From NCBI GenBank assembly GCA_903887325.1, contig CAISPG010000086.1:1-38493 (forward strand): 38,493 nucleotides of DNA, read 5' to 3'. Positions 32,418 through 38,493 of the stretch are shown here, piece after piece; position 1 is the stretch's first letter; every line of letters starts with the position of its first letter. A model generated the notes under the pieces. The model did no database searches, was not told the DNA's origin, and was given only the letters and a program-made list of their open reading frames with translations. This stretch comes from an uncultured Burkholderiales bacterium (GTDB lineage Bacteria > Pseudomonadota > Gammaproteobacteria > Burkholderiales > Burkholderiaceae_C). Made by a program: the position numbers and the translations under genes.

Positions 32418-32992
32418 GGTTTTGGCAGGGTGAGTTGAAGAACGGGTTGAAGAGCTTGCATTTTGCCGTTGAGTTGGGCGGATTTGCCGCCGTTCTTTTC
32501 GGCATTCAAGTAAGAGCGGCGCGCCAGATGCAAGAGTATGTCGCCCAGGTTTTCGTGGGCAATCGCGTAGAGCGGGTTGTTGCGCAAGGCGAGTTCAAAC
32601 TCGCGTTTGGCTTCATCCAACTGGCCGTTGGAGGCCAGCATCACGCCCAGGTTATTGTGAACTTCAGGCAGTTCGGGGTATTCCTCGGAAAGTTGCTGGT
32701 AAACCTCTAGCGCTTCGTTTTTGCGTTGCAAGGTTTCAAGCAGGCGTGCCCGCCAAAAGCGCATTTGCGGGTCGCGCGGATGCTCAATTAAGTATTCGTC
32801 GATTTCAATCAGGGCACCCTGCCAATCGCGCTGCACCATTTTTTTCTGCACTTCGTCATGCGGCAAACCACGGTAATCGCGCTCGGTAGAAGTTTGCGCT
32901 TGCAAACCCAGGCTGAGCAGCAAAGCAAGCATCCCCAGGGTGAACCTGTTGTAAGAATTCAGACAATGGGACGCAGGCTGTATCTGTGGCAT
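32414..32992 (-). CDS. Exported or anchored TPR-repeat protein
   Basis: This 192-residue protein has an N-terminal hydrophobic segment (YNRFTLGMLALLLSLGLQAQ), then TPR helices: DWQGALIEIDEYLIEHPRD, RKNEALEVYQQLSEEYPEL, VHNNLGVMLASNGQLDEAKREFELALRNNP and AIAHENLGDILLHLA. TPR units bind partner proteins. I start at ATG 32992 because the frame beyond uses only a TTG (33028) inside a hairpin. The gene leads the operon with the cyclophilins and lpxH. Its partner is unknown; envelope folding or assembly would fit the location. Confidence 0.85.
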   Translation of the reverse strand: MPQIQPASHCLNSYNRFTLGMLALLLSLGLQAQTSTERDYRGLPHDEVQKKMVQRDWQGALIEIDEYLIEHPRDPQMRFWRARLLETLQRKNEALEVYQQLSEEYPELPEVHNNLGVMLASNGQLDEAKREFELALRNNPLYAIAHENLGDILLHLARRSYLNAEKNGGKSAQLNGKMQALQPVLQLTLPKP

Positions 32993-33008
32993 GGCTGTAA
33001 AAATTAAA

Positions 33009-33026
33009 GCATCCGGTATCGGATGC
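33009..33026. promoter_or_regulatory. Perfect inverted repeat between cysS and the TPR operon
   Basis: GCATCCG (33009-33015) and CGGATGC (33020-33026) enclose GTAT. On the minus strand the stem is followed by TTTAATTTTT, which looks like a terminator or attenuator, yet no gene ends there; it lies in the leader or promoter area of the TPR-ppi-lpxH unit. It may equally be an operator. Confidence 0.45.
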
Positions 33027-33115
33027 AAACTGGGGGACCCCGATATACTGAGGTCATTGTAGTAGAGAGAATTTACGCACCCTTAGCTGTGCAATTACGC
33101 TAAATTCAGACAAAC

Positions 33116-34501
33116 ATGGCACTTCGTATTTACAACACGCTTGCGCGTGCATTGCAGGAATTTCAGCCGCTGACGCCGGGGCAAGTGCGCATGTACGTAT
33201 GCGGCATGACGGTATACGATTTCTGTCATATCGGACACGCCCGCTCCATGGTCGCGTTTGATGTGGTGCAGCGCTGGCTTAAACAATCGGGTCTGCAAGT
33301 TCACTATGTGCGCAACATCACTGACATTGACGACAAAATCATCCGGCGCGCGACTGAAAACGGCGAAACTATTCGCGTACTTACTGACCGCATGATCGAC
33401 GCCTTGCACCAGGATGCAGACGCTTTAGGCATTGAGCGCCCGCATGCTGAACCGCGCGCCACCGACCATGTGAGCGGCATGCTGAAGCTGATCAGCACAC
33501 TTGAAGACAAAGGTTTGGCTTACCGCAGTGCCAATGGCGATGTGAATTACGCAGTGCGCAAATTTGACGGCTACGGTAAGTTGTCGGGCAAATCTCTGGA
33601 CGAATTGCACGCCGGTGAACGCGTGGCCGTGCTCGATGGCAAACAAGACCCGCTGGACTTTGTGCTGTGGAAATCCGCCAAATCCGATGAACCCGCAGAA
33701 GCCAAATGGGACAGCGCGTTCGGTAGTGGTCGGCCCGGCTGGCACATCGAATGTTCCGCCATGGCGTGCAGCCTGCTGGGCGAGTCGTTTGACATACACG
33801 GCGGCGGTGCTGATTTGCAGTTCCCTCACCATGAAAACGAAATCGCGCAAAGCGAAGGCGCTTTCGGTGTGCCCATGGCGCGCTTTTGGATGCACAACGG
33901 CTTCATCAATGTGGACAACGTCAAGATGTCCAAAAGCTTGGGCAATTTCTTCACCATCCGCGATGTGTTCAAGCAATACCGGCCCGAAGAAGTGCGCTTC
34001 TTTGTCGTGCGCAGCCATTACCGCAGCCCTTTGAATTTCAGCGACCAGCATTTGGATGATGCGCGCGCTTCGCTCAAGCGGCTTTACACCGCCTTGCAAG
34101 CGGTCGCGCCGCAGCCGGTCAGCATCGATTGGAGCCAGCCGCATGCGTCGCGTTTCAAAGCGGCCATGGACGAAGATTTCGGCACCCCCGAGGCGGTGGC
34201 GGTGTTGTTTGATTTGGCCGCTGAGGTGAACCGCACGCAATCCGCTGAGTTAAGCGGATTGCTCAAGGCGCTGGGTGGCGTTCTCGGTTTGCTGCAAGCA
34301 GAGGCATTGGCGTTTTTGCAAACCGGCAGCGGTGATGGTGGCAGCGATGAAACCGCACAGATTGAAAGCTTGATTGCCGAGCGTGCAGCCGCCAAAGCCG
34401 CCAAAGATTTCACCTTGGCAGACAACATACGCAAACAGCTCAGCGACATGGGCGTGGTGCTGAAAGATTCGGCGCAAGGCACTGTGTGGGAGCGTGCCTG
34501 A
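33116..34501 (+). CDS. cysS: Cysteinyl-tRNA synthetase
   Basis: This class I synthetase charges tRNA-Cys. Visible are the zinc cysteine C29 in [18 protein letters not shown], the HIGH box H38-I-G-H41, [14 protein letters not shown] and [18 protein letters not shown] around the other zinc ligands, and the KMSKS loop K270-M-S-K-S274. The length of 461 residues is standard. It begins an operon whose next gene starts in the last base of its stop codon (TGATG). The start ATG 33116 follows a leader with no clear ribosome site. Confidence 0.97.
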   Translation: MALRIYNTLARALQEFQPLTPGQVRMYVCGMTVYDFCHIGHARSMVAFDVVQRWLKQSGLQVHYVRNITDIDDKIIRRATENGETIRVLTDRMIDALHQDADALGIERPHAEPRATDHVSGMLKLISTLEDKGLAYRSANGDVNYAVRKFDGYGKLSGKSLDELHAGERVAVLDGKQDPLDFVLWKSAKSDEPAEAKWDSAFGSGRPGWHIECSAMACSLLGESFDIHGGGADLQFPHHENEIAQSEGAFGVPMARFWMHNGFINVDNVKMSKSLGNFFTIRDVFKQYRPEEVRFFVVRSHYRSPLNFSDQHLDDARASLKRLYTALQAVAPQPVSIDWSQPHASRFKAAMDEDFGTPEAVAVLFDLAAEVNRTQSAELSGLLKALGGVLGLLQAEALAFLQTGSGDGGSDETAQIESLIAERAAAKAAKDFTLADNIRKQLSDMGVVLKDSAQGTVWERA

Positions 34502-35148
34502 TGGCTGCCAAACCCCTGCCTGTGAAACGCGTCACCCCGGACTATTGGGAGGAGGCGTGCAAGCATCTGGTCAAAAAAGATCGGGTCATGCGTCGCTTGA
34601 TTCCGCAATTCGGCGATGCCTGTCTGGAGTCGCGCGGCGACGCTTTTGTCACGCTGGCGCGCAGCATTGTGGGCCAGCAGATTTCGGTCAAGGCCGCGCA
34701 ATCGGTGTGGGATAAATTCACGGCGCTCAGTAAAACGCTGACGCCTGCGGCTGTTCTCAAGCTCAAGTTCGACGACATGCGTGGCGCCGGTTTGTCGGCC
34801 CGCAAAGTGGAATACCTGGTCGATCTGGCTTTGCATTTTTCTAATGGCACGGTGCACACGCGCAAATGGGCCGAGATGGACGACGAGGCCATCATCGAAG
34901 AACTGGTGGCCATACGCGGCATAGGCCGCTGGACCGCCGAGATGTTTTTGATTTTTTATCTGCTGCGCCCGAACGTTTTGCCATTGGACGATGTGGGTTT
35001 GATCAACGGCATCAGCAAGAGCTATTTTTCCGGCGAAGCTGTCAGTCGCAGCGACGCGCGCGAAGTCGCTGCTGCCTGGGCACCGTATTGCAGTGTGGCG
35101 ACTTGGTATATTTGGCGCTCGCTGGATCCTCAGCCGGTGGCTTATTGA
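34501..35148 (+). CDS. DNA-3-methyladenine glycosylase II-like HhH-GPD protein
   Basis: The 215-residue protein is a helix-hairpin-helix base-excision glycosylase. The motif ELVAIRGIGRWTAEMFLIFYLL is the HhH, and the catalytic aspartate is in NVLPLDDVGLINGI. SIVGQQISVKAAQSVW is also typical of the AlkA/MAG group. Lacking the AlkA N-terminal domain, it resembles the short Mag-type enzymes that remove alkylated purines. I start at ATG 34501, overlapping the cysS stop by one base; a longer frame from 34486 is unlikely. It lies in the cysS-accA group common in Burkholderiales. Confidence 0.92.
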   Translation: MAAKPLPVKRVTPDYWEEACKHLVKKDRVMRRLIPQFGDACLESRGDAFVTLARSIVGQQISVKAAQSVWDKFTALSKTLTPAAVLKLKFDDMRGAGLSARKVEYLVDLALHFSNGTVHTRKWAEMDDEAIIEELVAIRGIGRWTAEMFLIFYLLRPNVLPLDDVGLINGISKSYFSGEAVSRSDAREVAAAWAPYCSVATWYIWRSLDPQPVAY

Positions 35149-35186
35149 CAGCCATGCGCTGAACGACCGCGGACAAGGAGAAACGA

Positions 35187-36164
35187 TTGGCCAAGAAAAC
35201 TTTCCTCGACTTCGAGCAACCGATTGCCGAACTTGATTCCAAGATTGAAGAACTGCGTTACGTGCAAGTCGAGTCGGCGGTCGATATTTCTGAAGAAATC
35301 GAGCAGCTGTCCAAAAAAAGCCAACAGCTGACCAAAGACATTTACAGCGATTTGACGCCGTGGCAGATCACCAAAATTGCCCGCCACCCCGAGCGCCCGT
35401 ACACGCTGGACTACATCAGCGACATCTTCACCGACTTTGTCGAAATGCACGGCGACCGGCATTTTTCGGATGACTTGAGCATCGTCGGCGGTCTGGCGCG
35501 TTTCAACGGCAATGCCTGCATGGTGCTGGGCCAGCAAAAAGGCCGTGACACCAAAGAGCGCACCGCGCGCAATTTCGGCATGACCCGCCCCGAGGGTTAC
35601 CGCAAAGCGCTGCGCTTGATGAAAACCGCTGAAAAATTCAAATTGCCGGTGTTCACCTTTGTCGACACACCGGGAGCCTTCCCCGGCATAGACGCCGAAG
35701 AACGCAGCCAAAGCGAAGCCATTGGCCGCAATATTTTTGAGATGGCGCAGCTGCAAGTGCCCATCATCACCACCATCATCGGCGAAGGCGGCTCCGGCGG
35801 CGCGCTGGCCATCAGCGTGGCCGACCAGTTGTTGATGTTGCAATATTCCATTTACTCTGTCATCAGCCCCGAAGGCTGCGCCTCAATTTTGTGGAAAACC
35901 TCAGACCGCGCATCTGACGCTGCCGAGGCTTTGGGCATTACTGCGCACCGGCTCAAGGCGCTGGGCCTGGTTGACAAAATCGTCAATGAACCGGTGGGCG
36001 GCGCGCACCGCGACACCAAGCTCATGGCGTCACACCTGAAACGCGGCCTCAACGATGCCTGGCGTCAACTCAGCGACCTCAAACTCAAAGAGTTACTCGA
36101 CAGGCGTTACGAACGGCTGCAAAGCTATGGCCGATTCAACGACACCAAAGCCGACGCCAGCTGA
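35187..36164 (+). CDS. accA: Acetyl-CoA carboxylase carboxyltransferase subunit alpha
   Basis: AccA pairs with AccD to carry out the carboxyl transfer to acetyl-CoA, the first committed step of fatty-acid synthesis. Family marks are [20 protein letters not shown] at the start, [62 protein letters not shown] and [12 protein letters not shown]. The length of 325 residues is typical. The start is TTG 35187, supported by AAGGAG six bases upstream and by the usual N-terminus [11 protein letters not shown]; no ATG is available. It overlaps the tilS start by 38 bases. Confidence 0.96.
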   Translation: MAKKTFLDFEQPIAELDSKIEELRYVQVESAVDISEEIEQLSKKSQQLTKDIYSDLTPWQITKIARHPERPYTLDYISDIFTDFVEMHGDRHFSDDLSIVGGLARFNGNACMVLGQQKGRDTKERTARNFGMTRPEGYRKALRLMKTAEKFKLPVFTFVDTPGAFPGIDAEERSQSEAIGRNIFEMAQLQVPIITTIIGEGGSGGALAISVADQLLMLQYSIYSVISPEGCASILWKTSDRASDAAEALGITAHRLKALGLVDKIVNEPVGGAHRDTKLMASHLKRGLNDAWRQLSDLKLKELLDRRYERLQSYGRFNDTKADAS

Positions 36165-37131
36165 CCCGGCTCCACCTGTTGCAGCCTTGCCTGCAACGCT
36201 TGCGCTGGCGCATTTCAAACCCGAACTTCCTTTTGCTGTTGCCCTGAGCGGCGGCGCTGATTCCACGGCGCTGCTGCTGGCGTGTGCGCTGCGCTGGCCG
36301 CAGCAGGTGAGGGCGGTGCACGTGCACCACGGCTTGCAGGCTGCAGCCGACGGTTTTGTCAGCCATTGTGAAAAACTGTGTGCACAACTTCAGGTGCCGT
36401 TGGCCGTCGAACGTATCAATGCCAAACATGCGCCGGGCGAAAGCCCGGAGGAAGCCGCCAGGCGGGGGCGTTACCTGGCTATAGCGCGCGCGCTGCATAC
36501 ACACTGGGGCGGCACGGTGCGCGACCTGGCGCTGGCCCAGCATGCAGATGACCAAGTGGAAACGATGTTGCTGGCTTTGTCGCGTGGAGCGGGTTTGCCG
36601 GGCTTGTCGGCCATGCCGGAAAAAATGGACAGACACGGCCTGGTGTTGCACCGGCCCTGGTTGAACGCAACGGGCGCAGACATACGGCAATGGTTACGCG
36701 ACAGCGGCGTTGCATGGGTGGAAGACCCGAGCAACCAGGAACTGCAATTCACCCGCAACCGCATTCGCCAGCGTTTGCTGCCTGCCTTGCAAGAGTCGTT
36801 CCCGTCATTTCGCCAGACCTTTGCGCGCAGCGCCAGGCACGCGGCCCAAGCCCAGCAGTTGCTGACCGCACTGGCGCAGCAAGATTTGCAAACCGCGGGT
36901 GACCCGCCGCGTATCAAAGCGGTGCAGTCATTGGATGAAGCGCGCCAGGTCAATTTGCTGCGTTATTGGCTCACTAGCCGGGAGGTTCAAGCGAGCTCAG
37001 CGCAAATCGACGCATTGCTCGTGCAAATCAAGGCCTGCACGACGCGCGGTCATCAGATTGACATCAAGGTAGGAAACGGTTTTGTCAGACGCGAGAGCGA
37101 ATGCCTGCATTGGTACAATCAAAGGCTTTGA
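36127..37131 (+). CDS. tilS: tRNA(Ile)-lysidine synthetase
   Basis: TilS changes the wobble cytidine of tRNA-Ile(CAU) to lysidine, using ATP, so that AUA is read as isoleucine. The P-loop-like SGGADS is at residues 41-46 ([16 protein letters not shown]), followed by [35 protein letters not shown] and [19 protein letters not shown] begin at ATG 36127 (334 residues); the longer frame to 36055 lies in accA. The protein is about 100 residues shorter than E. coli TilS and appears to lack the C-terminal domain, as is frequent in betaproteobacteria. It overlaps accA by 38 bases, so translation is probably coupled. Confidence 0.93.
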   Translation: MADSTTPKPTPADPAPPVAALPATLALAHFKPELPFAVALSGGADSTALLLACALRWPQQVRAVHVHHGLQAAADGFVSHCEKLCAQLQVPLAVERINAKHAPGESPEEAARRGRYLAIARALHTHWGGTVRDLALAQHADDQVETMLLALSRGAGLPGLSAMPEKMDRHGLVLHRPWLNATGADIRQWLRDSGVAWVEDPSNQELQFTRNRIRQRLLPALQESFPSFRQTFARSARHAAQAQQLLTALAQQDLQTAGDPPRIKAVQSLDEARQVNLLRYWLTSREVQASSAQIDALLVQIKACTTRGHQIDIKVGNGFVRRESECLHWYNQRL

Positions 37132-37153
37132 CTGCAGATAATTAGCTTCTCAG

Positions 37154-38422
37154 ATGGCATTAATCGTTCATAAATACGGCGGCACCTCCATGGGGTCGAC
37201 CGAGCGCATACAAAATGTGGCCAGGCGCGTGGCCAAATGGGCCAAAGCCGGTCACCAGATGGTGGTGGTGCCTTCGGCCATGAGCGGCGAAACCAACCGC
37301 TTGCTCGGTCTGGCCAAAGAACTCGCGGGCAGCGCGCACAGCGACGCCCATTTGCGTGAACTCGACGCACTGGCCGCCACCGGCGAACAGGCGTCTTCGG
37401 CTTTGTTGGCGATTGCCTTGCAAGCCGAGGGCATGCCGGCGGTCAGCTATGCGGGCTGGCAGGTGCCAGTGCGCACCAACAGCGCGTTCACCAAGGCGCG
37501 CATCGAGTCCATAGACGATGTGCGGGTGCGCCAAGACCTGGCGCAAGGCAAAGTGGTCATCATCACCGGCTTTCAAGGCGTAGACCCCGACGGACACATC
37601 ACCACGCTGGGGCGTGGCGGTTCGGACACCTCTGCCGTGGCGGTAGCTGCGGCTTTGAAGGCGGCAGAGTGCCTGATTTACACCGATGTCGACGGCGTTT
37701 ACACCACCGACCCGCGCGTGGTTCCTGAAGCGCGCCGGTTGCACACAGTCAGTTTTGAAGAAATGCTGGAAATGGCGTCTCTGGGCAGCAAGGTGCTGCA
37801 AATCCGCTCGGTGGAGTTTGCCGGCAAGTACCGCGTGCCGTTGCGCGTGCTCTCCAGCTTCACCCCCTGGGACATTGATATCAAAGAGGAAGCCAAGTCC
37901 GGCACCTTGATCACTTTTGAGGAAGACGAACAAATGGAACAAGCCATCGTATCCGGCATCGCTTTTACCCGAGACGAAGCCAAGATTTCCATCATCGGCG
38001 TGCCCGACAAGCCCGGCATCGCTTACAAGATTCTGGGCACCGTGGCCGAGGCCAATATCGAAGTGGACATGATCATCCAGAACATCAGCAAAGGCGGTCT
38101 GACCGACTTCAGTTTCACGGTCAACCGCAACGACCATGCCCGCGCCATTGACATGCTCAAAACCCGGGTGCTGCCCGAACTGGGCAACCCCGAGGTACTC
38201 GGCGACGCCAAGATTTGCAAGGTGTCCATCGTCGGTATCGGCATGCGCAGCCATGTGGGCGTGGCCAGCAAAATGTTTGCCTGCCTGAGCGCCGAAGGTA
38301 TCAATATCCAGATGATTTCCACCAGCGAAATCAAGACTTCCGTGGTCATAGACGAGAAGTACCTGGAGCTGGCGGTGCGCGCTTTGCACAAAGCCTTTGA
38401 CCTGGAACAGAATCAGGCATAA
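37154..38422 (+). CDS. lysC: Aspartate kinase with ACT regulatory domains
   Basis: This enzyme phosphorylates aspartate at the head of the lysine, threonine and methionine pathway. The catalytic domain begins ALIVHKYGGTSMGSTERI (KYGGTS box), with LGRGGSDTSAVAVAAAL and YTDVDGVYTTDPR further on. The C-terminal part (about 265-422) has two ACT domains (ISIIGVPDKPGIAYKILGTV and VSIVGIGMRSHVGVASKMF), so allosteric feedback, usually by lysine and threonine, is expected. The length of 422 residues fits the monofunctional betaproteobacterial type. The gap to tilS is 22 bases; the ribosome site is weak. Confidence 0.97.
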   Translation: MALIVHKYGGTSMGSTERIQNVARRVAKWAKAGHQMVVVPSAMSGETNRLLGLAKELAGSAHSDAHLRELDALAATGEQASSALLAIALQAEGMPAVSYAGWQVPVRTNSAFTKARIESIDDVRVRQDLAQGKVVIITGFQGVDPDGHITTLGRGGSDTSAVAVAAALKAAECLIYTDVDGVYTTDPRVVPEARRLHTVSFEEMLEMASLGSKVLQIRSVEFAGKYRVPLRVLSSFTPWDIDIKEEAKSGTLITFEEDEQMEQAIVSGIAFTRDEAKISIIGVPDKPGIAYKILGTVAEANIEVDMIIQNISKGGLTDFSFTVNRNDHARAIDMLKTRVLPELGNPEVLGDAKICKVSIVGIGMRSHVGVASKMFACLSAEGINIQMISTSEIKTSVVIDEKYLELAVRALHKAFDLEQNQA

Positions 38423-38433
38423 TTTAGATTGCT

Positions 38434-38493
38434 GGAAACGTGACCGAGTGGCCGAAGGTGCTCCCCTGCTAAGGGAGTATGGGGTGTTGAGCC
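38434..38493 (+). tRNA. tRNA-Ser (anticodon GCU), 3' part beyond the window
   Basis: The bases from GGAAACG fold as acceptor strand, D-arm with the stem ACC/GGT (ACCGAGTGGCCGAAGGT), and anticodon arm CTCCC-CTGCTAA-GGGAG with GCT at 38468-38470. The variable arm starts with TATGGGG, as in long-arm tRNA-Ser; the window ends there. It reads AGC and AGU and lies 11 bases after lysC, a common arrangement in this order. Confidence 0.93.

Noticed and set aside
37160-38389. A 409-codon minus-strand frame opposite lysC
   Set aside because: Rich in His, Gly and Ala with no domain; lysC is certain on the other strand.
1-38493. CRISPR arrays, insertion sequences or prophage genes
   Set aside because: No regularly spaced repeats, transposase, integrase or phage structural frames were found on reading through the window.

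Overview
The window looks like a chromosomal segment of a betaproteobacterium, most likely order Burkholderiales (Comamonadaceae-like). This rests on gene order rather than on any search: cysS - HhH DNA glycosylase - accA - tilS - lysC - tRNA-Ser; divergent TPR - two cyclophilins - lpxH; glyA - nrdR followed by minor pilins; and ribD-ribE-ribB-ribH-nusB-aminotransferase-ybgC-tolQRA. Base composition is moderately GC-rich. I see no insertion sequence, prophage or CRISPR array. The accessory material is a VapBC toxin-antitoxin pair, a TetR regulator with a di-heme oxidoreductase, a sensory two-component pair and a PQQ-alcohol-dehydrogenase locus.

Layout. 1-2113: TetR-type regulator (cut by the window edge) and an exported di-heme c-type oxidoreductase. 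2162-4293 (minus): alpha/beta hydrolase and O-acetylhomoserine sulfhydrylase. 4476-7998: CBS-domain protein, vapBC, chorismate synthase, MFS transporter. 8069-10586: NarL-type response regulator and a 7TM-DISM histidine kinase whose frame is broken by one in-frame TAA. 10583-18281 (minus): a ten-gene run from ribD to tolA with junctions of overlap to 17 bases, apparently one transcription unit joining riboflavin synthesis, NusB, an aminotransferase and the Tol envelope motor; tolB and pal do not follow. 18514-21879: PQQ alcohol dehydrogenase with the lanthanide-type Asp-Phe-Asp motif, a strong terminator, a small cytochrome c, then two unlinked secreted small proteins on the minus strand. 22061-24795 (minus): five minor type IV pilin genes with four-base overlaps and no pilY1. 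24852-27393 (minus): nrdR, glyA and a lytic transglycosylase. 27470-30505: a 1011-residue DUF349 protein. 30502-32992 (minus): lpxH, cytosolic and exported cyclophilins, TPR protein. 33116-38493: cysS, DNA glycosylase, accA, tilS, lysC and the 5' part of tRNA-Ser(GCU).

The genes are mostly housekeeping: cofactor, amino acid, lipid and tRNA metabolism plus envelope maintenance. The points most worth a second look are the interrupted sensor kinase, the putative lanthanide-dependent dehydrogenase with its separately transcribed cytochrome and two unknown exported neighbours, the pilin set with a Glu5-to-Gln PilW and no PilY1, the nrdR terminator that overlaps the apparent fimT start, and the tol genes without tolB-pal. 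I found no clear new multi-gene defence or mobile system. No stretch over 300 bases lacks a gene.
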